12,280 nucleotides of DNA, taken from the NCBI GenBank assembly GCA_000433015.1, contig HF997997.1:1-12280 (forward strand), in the 5' to 3' direction. The notes beneath the pieces are model-generated. The model did not search any database. It had not been told where the DNA came from and worked only from the letters and a program-made list of their open reading frames with translations. Both the position numbers and the translations under genes were made by a program. Source of the stretch: Firmicutes bacterium CAG:631 (GTDB lineage Bacteria > Bacillota_I > Bacilli_A > RFN20 > CAG-631). This document shows positions 6,114 through 12,280 of the stretch, piece after piece. Each line of letters opens with the position of its first letter. The stretch's first letter is position 1.

Positions 6114-6659
6114 ATGGATTTAAAAGAAAAAAAGTTAACTTCCACTTCGATTTATAAAGGAAAGATTATTGATGTTTATAAAGATACGGTTTTACTTCCT
6201 AATGGGAAAACATCCACAAGAGAATTGATTCGTCATTGCAAAGCTAGTTGTATTCTTGCTTTTTTAGATAATGGGAAAGTTTTAATGGAAAGACAATATC
6301 GTTACCCCTATGATGAAGTCATTTATGAATTCCCAGCAGGAAAAGTGGATAAAGGAGAAGATCCAATAGATGCAGCAAAACGAGAATTAGAAGAAGAAAC
6401 GGGATATTTAGCTAAACAAATCGAATGTATAGGATTAATGTATCCAAGTTGTGCGTACACCGATGAAATCATCTATTTATATGTAGCTCATGACCTGGTA
6501 AAAACGAAGCAACATCTAGATGAAAATGAAAATGTTGAAGTTTTAGAAATGAGTTTACAAGAAGTTTTTCAATTGATTCAAAAGAATCAATTGAAGGATG
6601 CAAAATCTCTTTGTGCGCTCCAATTTTATTTTACAAAGACGAATCAGATTAAAATTTAA
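6114..6659 (+). CDS. nudF: ADP-ribose pyrophosphatase (Nudix hydrolase)
   Basis: 181 residues, normal for this group. The Nudix box is complete at residues 76-98: G76-x5-E82-x7-R90-E-L-E-E-E-T-G97-Y, where the glutamates bind the catalytic metal. Upstream residues R-Q-Y-R-Y-P and E-F-P-A-G-K match ADP-ribose pyrophosphatases (NudF/YqkG), which split ADP-ribose into AMP and ribose 5-phosphate and clear this NAD breakdown product. The start is the ATG at 6114, because AAAGGA precedes it at proper spacing; the in-frame TTG at 6096 has no such site. The gene is divergent from the flavodiiron operon. No terminator is evident after it, so some transcription may run into the manganese leader. The exact substrate is inferred from family resemblance. 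Confidence 0.9.
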   Translation: MDLKEKKLTSTSIYKGKIIDVYKDTVLLPNGKTSTRELIRHCKASCILAFLDNGKVLMERQYRYPYDEVIYEFPAGKVDKGEDPIDAAKRELEEETGYLAKQIECIGLMYPSCAYTDEIIYLYVAHDLVKTKQHLDENENVEVLEMSLQEVFQLIQKNQLKDAKSLCALQFYFTKTNQIKI

Positions 6660-6668
6660 GTTTTCAAA

Positions 6669-6697
6669 TTGACTTTTGTAAGCAAGTATATTAAAAT
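6669..6697 (+). promoter_or_regulatory. Promoter of the manganese riboswitch operon
   Basis: TTGACT (6669-6674), a 17-base spacer and TAAAAT (6692-6697). Transcription should begin near 6704, just before the aptamer. It starts ten bases after the nudF stop codon. Confidence 0.75.
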
Positions 6698-6712
6698 GAT
6701 AAGGTATTTAAT

Positions 6713-6884
6713 CGTGAGGGAGTAATTGGCGTAATCCTACGTGACAAAGTCAACATCCTGTTTGATTTTATATCAATCTGGCTTGTCTTAAATAATGAGA
6801 CTCATGTATTGCAATTTGCTATACATGGTCTATGAATAAAAAATCATTGTTCAGGTATAGTAAATGTATATCTGAATTTTTTTT
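6713..6884 (+). ncRNA. yybP-ykoY manganese riboswitch
   Basis: The conserved aptamer pieces appear in order: closing stem CGTGAG (6713-6718) with CTCATG (6801-6806), GGAGTAA just inside it, GTCAACAT at about 6748, and AATGAGA (6794-6800) before the 3' strand of the stem. These match the yybP-ykoY family, which binds Mn2+ and usually turns genes on. An expression platform follows: an anti-P1 hairpin, an antiterminator and a terminator. The two genes downstream are a P2A-type ATPase and MntP, both known riboswitch partners, which independently supports the identification. Confidence 0.9.
6850..6884 (+). terminator. Riboswitch-controlled intrinsic terminator
   Basis: TTCAGGTATA (6850-6859) pairs with TATATCTGAA (6867-6876) over 10 bp including one G-U, with a 7-base loop, and is followed by eight T residues (6877-6884). 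The ribosome binding site AAGGAGG begins three bases later. Segment 6855-6865 can instead pair with 6814-6824 over 11 bp, which would break this hairpin. Confidence 0.88.
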
Positions 6885-6899
6885 GTAAGGAGGAAGAAA

Positions 6900-9539
6900 A
6901 TGAAAGAATATTTGCAAAATATAGAAGAAGTATTAAAAGACAATCAAACTTCTGAAAGTGGGTTAAGTACAGATGAAGCGCAAAAACGTTTAGAAACCCA
7001 TGGCAAAAATAAATTAGCCGAAGGGAAAAAGACTCCATGGATTGTTCGCTTTTTATTAGAACTTACCGATCCGATGGTCATTATTTTAATTGTAGCAGCA
7101 GTGATTTCTTTAATTACTTCTATTTATGCTCATGAATCTTTTGCCGATGTCATTATCATTATGGCTGTTGTCATTATTAATGCCATTTTAGGGGTGGTGC
7201 AAGAAAGCAAGGCAGAAAAGGCCATTGAAGCTTTACAAGAAATGTCTAAGGCAACAACTAAAGTATTAAGAAATAATCAAATGGTTGTTTTAAATAGTGA
7301 AGAATTAGTTCCTGGAGATATTATCTTATTAGAAGCAGGAGATGCTGTTCCTGCTGATGCACGCATTATTGAATGTGCAAGTTTAAAAGTAGAAGAAGCC
7401 GCTTTAACAGGTGAATCGGTTCCAGTTACCAAACAAACTGAAAAATTAGAACAAAAAGATCAAAAAGATATCGTTTTAGGCGATCGCAAAAATATGCTTT
7501 ATATGGGTAGTAATGTAGCTTATGGACGAGCTAAGGCGGTTGTTGTTGCTACAGGAATGAATACGGAAATGGGAAAAATTGCTTCGGCATTAACCCAAGC
7601 CAAAGAAGGAGCTACTCCATTACAAAAGAAATTAAATCAATTAAGTAAAATTTTAAGTGTTTTGGTTTTAGGAATTTGTGTCGTTATCTTTGCCATTGAT
7701 TTAATTCGTGTAGATACGATTAATATTGATTCTATTTTAGCTACTTTTATGATTGCAGTGAGTTTAGCTGTTGCTGCTATTCCTGAAGGGTTAGCTGCTG
7801 TGGTCACGATTGTTTTAAGTATTGGTGTTACCAATATGTCAAAACGAAATGCCATTATTCGAAAATTAACAGCCGTTGAAACACTTGGATGTACTCAAAT
7901 TATTTGTTCTGATAAAACAGGGACATTAACGCAAAATAAAATGACAGTAGTTGAACATGCAGGTGATGATGAAAAGTTATTGGCCCTAGCCATGACTTTG
8001 TGTACCGATGCTGAAATTGATGAAGAAAACCATACAGTTGGAGAACCAACTGAATGTGCACTAGTCAATTATGGTAATTCTTTAGGTTTATATAAACCAA
8101 CTTTAAAGAAACAATATGTTCGAACTGGTGAAGCTCCTTTTGATTCTAATCGAAAAATGATGTCTACGGTTCATCAAACAAAAGACGGAAAATACATTCA
8201 ATTTACAAAAGGGGCTCCTGATGAAGTTTTAAAGAAATGTAATAAAATTTGGATAAATGGAAAAGAACAACCTTTAACCGATGCTTTAAGAAAACAAATT
8301 TTAGAACAAAACCATCAAATGGCCAATCAAGCATTACGTGTCCTTTGTGCCGCTTTTAAAGAATATCAAAAAGAACCTCAATATACAATTGAAAATTTAG
8401 AATGTGATTTATGTTATGTGGGATTAACCGGTATGATTGACCCGATTCGTGAAGAAGTCAAAGATGCCATCGTGAAATGTAAAGAAGCTGGTATTCGTCC
8501 AATTATGATTACAGGTGATCATAAAGATACCGCTATTGCTATTGCAAAACAATTAGGTATTATCACCGATGAAAGTCAAGCCATTACGGGTGCAGATTTA
8601 AATGAAATGTCTGATGAAGACTTAGTTCAAAATATTGAAAAATATTCTGTTTATGCTCGTGTTCAACCTGAACATAAAGTCCGCATTGTCAATGCATGGA
8701 AAAAGGTTGGCAAAATTACTGCGATGACAGGGGACGGTGTTAATGATGCACCTTCAATTAAAAATGCGGATATTGGTGTAGGAATGGGAATTACTGGAAC
8801 GGATGTTACCAAAAATGTTTCCGATATGGTATTAGCAGATGATAATTTTGCAACCATAGTTTCTGCTGTTGAAGAAGGACGTCGCGTTTATGATAACATT
8901 CGAAAATCGATTCAATTCTTACTTTCTTCAAACATGGCCGAAGTTTTAGCAATTTTCTTTTCAACGCTTGTTGGCTTTACCATTTTAAGACCTGCTCATT
9001 TATTATGGATTAATTTAATTACCGACTGTTTCCCAGCAATTGCACTAGGTATGGAAGAAAGTGAAAAAGGCATTATGAAACGAGAACCTCGTGGTGTTAA
9101 AGAAGGAATTTTCTCGGATCATATGTGGGTCGATATTCTTATTCAAGGTTTAATTATTGCTACTTTAACGACCCTTGCTTATTTACTTGGTTGTTATTTA
9201 GGTGAAACAAGACAATTTGCCTTTGTTAGCAGTGAAGATGGTATTACCATGGCCTTTTTAACATTATCGTTAGTTGAAATTTTTCACTCTTTCAACTTAC
9301 GTTCAAGAAGAAAATCAATTTTCCAAATTAAAAAACAAAATAAATATTTATGGCTTTCTGCCATTGGCGCTTTAATTTTAACAACATTAGTTATTTATGT
9401 TCCATTCTTATCCAATGCTTTTGGCTTTGAACATATTAATTTTGTTGAATACATTTCTGCTGTTGGTTTAGCTTTCTTAATTATTCCAATTGTTGAAGTT
9501 ATTAAATTGATTCAAAGAAAATGTGCAAAGAAACGTTAA
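6900..9539 (+). CDS. P2A-type cation-transporting ATPase, probable Mn2+ exporter
   Basis: 879 residues, full length for SERCA-like bacterial pumps. In order: cation ATPase N-domain (1-70), actuator T-G-E-S (170-173), helix 4 P-E-G-L-A (295-299), phosphorylation D338-K-T-G-T, nucleotide site K-G-A-P (437-440), T-G-D (538-540), hinge T-G-D-G-V-N-D-A-P (610-618), and the C-terminal helices. The metal-site residues of SERCA have counterparts: E296, N678 and E681 in helix 5, N705, T708 and D709 in helix 6, and E793 in helix 8. The pump uses ATP to move a divalent cation out across the membrane. Sequence alone would allow Ca2+; the manganese riboswitch leader and the mntP neighbour argue for Mn2+, as in riboswitch-controlled YoaB/MgtA-type pumps. 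The start is preceded by AAGGAGG. Confidence 0.93.
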   Translation: MKEYLQNIEEVLKDNQTSESGLSTDEAQKRLETHGKNKLAEGKKTPWIVRFLLELTDPMVIILIVAAVISLITSIYAHESFADVIIIMAVVIINAILGVVQESKAEKAIEALQEMSKATTKVLRNNQMVVLNSEELVPGDIILLEAGDAVPADARIIECASLKVEEAALTGESVPVTKQTEKLEQKDQKDIVLGDRKNMLYMGSNVAYGRAKAVVVATGMNTEMGKIASALTQAKEGATPLQKKLNQLSKILSVLVLGICVVIFAIDLIRVDTINIDSILATFMIAVSLAVAAIPEGLAAVVTIVLSIGVTNMSKRNAIIRKLTAVETLGCTQIICSDKTGTLTQNKMTVVEHAGDDEKLLALAMTLCTDAEIDEENHTVGEPTECALVNYGNSLGLYKPTLKKQYVRTGEAPFDSNRKMMSTVHQTKDGKYIQFTKGAPDEVLKKCNKIWINGKEQPLTDALRKQILEQNHQMANQALRVLCAAFKEYQKEPQYTIENLECDLCYVGLTGMIDPIREEVKDAIVKCKEAGIRPIMITGDHKDTAIAIAKQLGIITDESQAITGADLNEMSDEDLVQNIEKYSVYARVQPEHKVRIVNAWKKVGKITAMTGDGVNDAPSIKNADIGVGMGITGTDVTKNVSDMVLADDNFATIVSAVEEGRRVYDNIRKSIQFLLSSNMAEVLAIFFSTLVGFTILRPAHLLWINLITDCFPAIALGMEESEKGIMKREPRGVKEGIFSDHMWVDILIQGLIIATLTTLAYLLGCYLGETRQFAFVSSEDGITMAFLTLSLVEIFHSFNLRSRRKSIFQIKKQNKYLWLSAIGALILTTLVIYVPFLSNAFGFEHINFVEYISAVGLAFLIIPIVEVIKLIQRKCAKKR

Positions 9540-9572
9540 TTTCATCATACTGTAAATAAAGGATGTGACAAA

Positions 9573-10127
9573 ATGAGTGTTTGGGAGCTAATATCGATTG
9601 CCGTTGGCTTATCTATGGATGCTTTTGCAGTTTCTATTTGTAAAGGTGTCTCAATTCCCAAAATGTCTTGGAAAAAAGCGTTTCTTGTTGGATTGTTCTT
9701 TGGTGTTTTCCAAGCTGTCATGCCTTTAATTGGTTATTTTATTGGCAGTCAATTTGCTCATTTAATACAAGATGTAGATCATTGGATTGCCTTTGTTTTA
9801 TTAGTCCTATTAGGAATAAAAATGCTAAAAGGAGATCATGAGGAAGAAAAAGTAGATGAATCTTTTTCCTTTAAGACCTTAACCCTTTTAGCGATTGCAA
9901 CAAGTATTGATGCACTAGCCGTTGGCATTACCTTTTCTTTCCTTCAAATTTCCATTTGGTTAGCTATTACCTTAATTGGCGTCATCACCTTTGTTTTTTG
10001 TGTCATTGGTGTAAAGATTGGAAACGCATTTGGAAGTCGTTTTAAAACAACAGCGGAAAGAATTGGTGGCATTATTTTAATTTTAATGGGTATAAAAATA
10101 TTACTTGAACACCTTCAAGTATTTTAA
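9573..10127 (+). CDS. mntP: Manganese efflux pump MntP
   Basis: 184 residues in six predicted membrane helices, as in Escherichia coli MntP. Two similar halves each carry an acidic motif in a helix: S-M-D16-A-F-A-V-S and S-I-D113-A-L-A-V-G. The family needs these aspartates for Mn2+ export. A charged cytoplasmic-type loop (residues 87-98) separates the halves. AAAGGATGTG lies before the ATG, and 33 bases separate the gene from the ATPase, with no terminator between, so both are one operon under the manganese riboswitch. The gene ends just before a strong terminator. Confidence 0.95.
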   Translation: MSVWELISIAVGLSMDAFAVSICKGVSIPKMSWKKAFLVGLFFGVFQAVMPLIGYFIGSQFAHLIQDVDHWIAFVLLVLLGIKMLKGDHEEEKVDESFSFKTLTLLAIATSIDALAVGITFSFLQISIWLAITLIGVITFVFCVIGVKIGNAFGSRFKTTAERIGGIILILMGIKILLEHLQVF

Positions 10128-10132
10128 AAAAG

Positions 10133-10164
10133 AAAAAATATAGGACACGCGTCCTATATTTTTT
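10133..10164. terminator. Bidirectional terminator between mntP and the alarmone synthetase
   Basis: A 14-bp perfect stem, 10133-10146 with 10151-10164, with loop ACGC. A- and T-runs at both ends make it work on both strands. The stop codon (TAG) of the minus-strand synthetase lies inside the 3' arm at 10156-10154, so that gene's last codons are part of the hairpin. Confidence 0.92.
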
Positions 10165-10831
10165 TATCCAAATTATATTGTTCAATTTGATGGGATATTT
10201 TTTGCATATGCAAATCCATTTCATAAATGCGATCTGCACATTGACGCAAATCATCTAAAATATATTGAGGAACAATATTTTCTTTTTTATAACGAACTTT
10301 ATGTTCAATACTTGCCCAAAAATCCATGGCAATAGTTCTTAGCTGCACTTCAACTTTTATTTTTTTGGTTTCATTGGCAAAAAACACTGGAATTTCTAAA
10401 ATTAAATGAAGACTACGATATCCATTAGGTTTTGGAGAAGCGATATAATCTTTTTTTTCAATTAAAGTGACATCGTCTTGTGAACATATTTTTTCGGCTA
10501 ATTTATAAATGTCATCAGGAAAAGAACAAATTACTCGAATGCCTGCGACATCATGAAGTTCAGTTTCAATATTTTTTAGATTAATTTCAATGTTTCTTCT
10601 TTTTAATTTATCAATGATACTTTTTGGTTGCTTTAAACGACAGGTGATGGATTCAATGGATTTATGATCTCTATCCAAAGACATTTCTGTATTTAAAACT
10701 TGAAATTTAGTTTGAATTTCTAACATGGCACATTGATATTGCATCATTAATTTAAAAAAAGGTTGTGCTGATTCAATAAAAGTATCCGTTTGTGGACTAG
10801 AAAGAAAATCCGTTAAAGTTAATGATTTCAT
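10154..10831 (-). CDS. Small alarmone synthetase, (p)ppGpp synthetase (RelP/RelQ type)
   Basis: 225 residues with only the synthetase domain of the RelA/SpoT family and no hydrolase or TGS domain. Conserved blocks: R65-L-K-Q-P-K-S-I (substrate-binding loop), H-D94-V-A-G-I-R-V-I-C-S-F with the metal-binding aspartate, D-Y-I-A-S-P-K-P-N-G-Y138-R-S-L-H, and E161-V-Q-L-R-T-I-A-M-D-F-W-A-S-I-E-H. It transfers pyrophosphate from ATP to GDP or GTP, making the stress alarmone in the cytoplasm; such enzymes are mostly controlled at transcription. It is closest in feel to the YwaC (RelP) and YjbM (RelQ) groups; I cannot separate these by eye. GGGGAGG precedes the ATG. It is divergent from the MarR-DegV operon and convergent with mntP. 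Confidence 0.92.
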   Translation of the reverse strand: MKSLTLTDFLSSPQTDTFIESAQPFFKLMMQYQCAMLEIQTKFQVLNTEMSLDRDHKSIESITCRLKQPKSIIDKLKRRNIEINLKNIETELHDVAGIRVICSFPDDIYKLAEKICSQDDVTLIEKKDYIASPKPNGYRSLHLILEIPVFFANETKKIKVEVQLRTIAMDFWASIEHKVRYKKENIVPQYILDDLRQCADRIYEMDLHMQKISHQIEQYNLDKKI

Positions 10832-10858
10832 ATAAACCTCCCCGAAACAATTTTATTC

Positions 10859-10867
10859 ATTATAGCA
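10859..10867 (-). promoter_or_regulatory. Extended -10 promoter of the alarmone synthetase gene
   Basis: On the minus strand TGC-TATAAT (10867-10859) is a consensus extended -10, 27 bases before the start codon. The -35 region at 17 bases is T-rich but poor, which the TGn extension can offset. Confidence 0.65.
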
Positions 10868-10896
10868 TGTTTATATCAAAATAAAAAGATGTTCTC

Positions 10897-10949
10897 TTGA
10901 CAAGTAAAGAAACATTCGCTAAACTATAATAGTTAAAATTTTTTAACTA
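10897..10949 (+). promoter_or_regulatory. MarR-DegV promoter and palindromic operator
   Basis: TTGACA (10897-10902), a 17-base spacer and TAAACT (10920-10925); a perfect TATAAT at 10925-10930 is 22 bases from the -35 and less likely. Overlapping the expected transcript start is TAGTTAAAATTTTTTAACTA (10930-10949), 9-bp arms around a TT centre. This is a MarR-sized site placed to block transcription, so autoregulation by the downstream gene is likely. Confidence 0.65.
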
Positions 10950-10967
10950 ATTTGAGGTGATAGACTT

Positions 10968-11405
10968 GTGATTAAAGATAAATTTGGAATCATTTATAGA
11001 AATTACAAACTTTCTTTTTATAAAGAACTTTTTAAAGAATTAAATCAATTTGAAGATACCTCTTTAACAGCTTTTGATTTTTTTTGTTTAGAAACGATTT
11101 ATTTATTAAAAAATCCGACCATGGGTGAATTTGCTGCTTTTTTAGAAGTTTCTAATCCTAATGTATCTTATAAGATTAAAAATTTGATACAAAAAGGATA
11201 TTTAGTGAAAACCATGGATGAAAAAGATAAAAGAGTATTTCATTTATCAGTCACGGATAAATTTAAAAAGTTTTATGATCAAAATGATTATTCAGGAATG
11301 TTTGTTATTGATAAAATAGAAAAAGAATTCAATGAACAAGAATTAACAAAGTTTGAACATTTATTAGATTTAATTATCAAAAAAACACGGATAGGAAAGG
11401 AATAG
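10968..11405 (+). CDS. MarR family transcriptional regulator
   Basis: 145 residues, typical MarR length. The winged helix-turn-helix spans about residues 50-103: T-M-G-E-F-A-A-F-L-E-V-S-N-P-N-V-S-Y-K-I with recognition helix, then Y-L-V-K, and the wing D-E-K-D-K-R-V-F-H-L-S-V-T. Flanking helices would form the dimer interface. Translation starts at a GTG, preceded by GAGGTGA seven bases upstream; no nearby ATG fits. The stop TAG is directly followed by the DegV region, so the two are translationally close. Because DegV proteins bind fatty acids, a role in lipid metabolism like that of FabT is conceivable, but nothing in the sequence proves the ligand. A palindrome at its promoter suggests it represses itself. 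Confidence 0.9.
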   Translation: MIKDKFGIIYRNYKLSFYKELFKELNQFEDTSLTAFDFFCLETIYLLKNPTMGEFAAFLEVSNPNVSYKIKNLIQKGYLVKTMDEKDKRVFHLSVTDKFKKFYDQNDYSGMFVIDKIEKEFNEQELTKFEHLLDLIIKKTRIGKE

Positions 11406-11411
11406 ATGCAT

Positions 11412-12260
11412 ATGAAAACTCGTGTCGTAGCGGATTCATCGTGTGGGATATCCATTGAAGAAGCTAAAAAAATAGATTTAGAAATTTTACCTTTAGTGAT
11501 TAATTTTGGGAAAGAAAGTTATCGGGATGGAACCGAAATGAATAATGAACAATTTTTTAAAAAATTAGAAACTTCTGCTGATTTTCCAACCACTAGTCAG
11601 CCTCCTTTTGAAGAATTAGTGCAATTATGTAAACAAGCTAAAGCGAATCAAGAAAGACTGTACTTATTAGTTCTTTCTTCTAAAATTTCTGGAACGTATC
11701 AAAGTGCTTGTTTAGCGAAAGAAAAAGTAGGATACGATGAAGTTTATATTATTGATTCATTAGCAACGGTTCAAGTTTTTAAAATTCTTGTTTTAGAAAC
11801 TTTAAAACTTAAAGATCAAATGGAACCAAAAGTTTTAATCGCTCATCTTCAATCTTTACGTCAAAGAACAAAATTGATTGCTGCTGTAGATACTTTAGAA
11901 TATTTATGGCGCGGAGGACGAGTCAGTCGGTCTACTGCCTTTTTAGGAGGTTTATTAAATATTAAACCTTTAATTAAAATTGATGAAGAAGGAAATATTG
12001 TTGCTTATGCTAAAAAACATGGGTTAAACAAAGCTTTAAATGCTTTAGTAGAAGAGTTTTTAAATGATTCTTATGATGAAAATTATCCTGTTTATTTTGG
12101 ATATTGTAAAAATGATTCCGGATGTAATCAATTAATGGAAAAAGTATTTGAAAAATGTCCCATTTCACGATATCATAAAGAAGATATTAGTCCAGTCATT
12201 GGTGTCCATGTTGGAACCAATGCGAGTATCATCACCTATGTAAAAAAAGAGGAGAAATAA
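11412..12260 (+). CDS. DegV family fatty-acid-binding protein
   Basis: 282 residues, normal DegV size. Signatures: V-V-A-D-S-S (5-10) at the N-terminus, D-G-T (39-41), T-T-S-Q-P (60-64), S-S-K-I-S-G-T-Y-Q-S-A (89-99) and G-G-R-V-S (168-172) followed by the L-N-I-K-P-L-I segment, then P-V-I-G-V-H-V-G-T near the end. Family members hold one fatty acid in a buried tunnel; FakB relatives present it to the kinase FakA for phosphorylation. Whether this copy is a FakB cannot be told, as no fakA is in view. The ATG at 11412 is preferred because AGGA lies ten bases upstream; the ATG at 11406, abutting the MarR stop, is possible and adds two residues. Co-transcribed with the MarR gene. Confidence 0.92.
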   Translation: MKTRVVADSSCGISIEEAKKIDLEILPLVINFGKESYRDGTEMNNEQFFKKLETSADFPTTSQPPFEELVQLCKQAKANQERLYLLVLSSKISGTYQSACLAKEKVGYDEVYIIDSLATVQVFKILVLETLKLKDQMEPKVLIAHLQSLRQRTKLIAAVDTLEYLWRGGRVSRSTAFLGGLLNIKPLIKIDEEGNIVAYAKKHGLNKALNALVEEFLNDSYDENYPVYFGYCKNDSGCNQLMEKVFEKCPISRYHKEDISPVIGVHVGTNASIITYVKKEEK

Positions 12261-12262
12261 AA

Positions 12263-12280
12263 ATGTATCGTGCCATTTTT
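12263..12280 (+). CDS. Start of a further gene, cut by the window edge
   Basis: ATG at 12263, two bases after the DegV stop, preceded by GAGGAG at good distance (12249-12254). Only M-Y-R-A-I-F is visible. This would suit the opening of a HAD-type phosphatase, but six residues cannot identify a family. It appears to be the third gene of the MarR-DegV operon. Confidence 0.55.

Noticed and set aside
8663..8857. Open frame on the minus strand within the ATPase gene
   Set aside because: It lies opposite the conserved hinge region of the ATPase and lacks a start signal.

Overview
The window is AT-rich, encodes compact proteins and carries strong AAAGGAGG-type ribosome binding sites with A/T-rich spacers. 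This points to a low-GC member of the Bacillota. The gene set (a multidomain flavodiiron protein next to a rubredoxin, a small alarmone synthetase, MarR-DegV, and a manganese-riboswitch efflux operon) fits an anaerobic gut-type firmicute, possibly of the Erysipelotrichia, but I cannot fix the genus. All 12 complete protein genes end in TAA (10) or TAG (2), never TGA. All have family-typical lengths, so the standard code is in use.

Layout. (1) 1-1300, minus strand: an accessory patch with a Vat/CatB-type xenobiotic acetyltransferase, a short frameshifted remnant that resembles the end of an AP2 DNA-binding domain, and a GrpB-family protein. The acetyltransferase looks less AT-rich than the rest of the window. 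(2) 1300-1650: no gene; a 12-bp direct repeat and a weak terminator. (3) 1652-1987, minus strand: four tRNA genes transcribed Asn-Glu-Thr-Leu from one clear promoter. (4) 2141-3934, plus strand: a ZIP metal permease, then a class II Fic protein with an N-terminal helix-turn-helix. The Fic promoter carries an inverted-repeat operator inside its spacer. (5) 3968-5985, minus strand: a four-domain flavodiiron protein followed by a separate rubredoxin, driven by a promoter whose spacer holds a perfect 18-bp palindrome. (6) 6114-6659, plus strand: a Nudix ADP-ribose pyrophosphatase. (7) 6669-10127, plus strand: a yybP-ykoY manganese riboswitch with a readable terminator/antiterminator, a P2A-type cation ATPase and the manganese exporter MntP. 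(8) 10154-10831, minus strand: a small (p)ppGpp synthetase, convergent with mntP. (9) 10968-12260, plus strand: a MarR regulator with its own palindromic operator and a DegV fatty-acid-binding protein; the start of a further gene runs off the end.

How the genes fit together. The clearest system is manganese detoxification: Mn2+ binding by the leader RNA is expected to favour an antiterminator and switch on two unrelated exporters in one operon. The flavodiiron protein and rubredoxin form an oxygen/NO-scavenging unit, with the palindrome as its probable control point. The Fic gene appears self-contained: DNA-binding domain, inhibitory motif, enzyme and operator all lie within about 1 kb, and its mRNA may be leaderless. 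I found no CRISPR array, prophage or complete insertion sequence.
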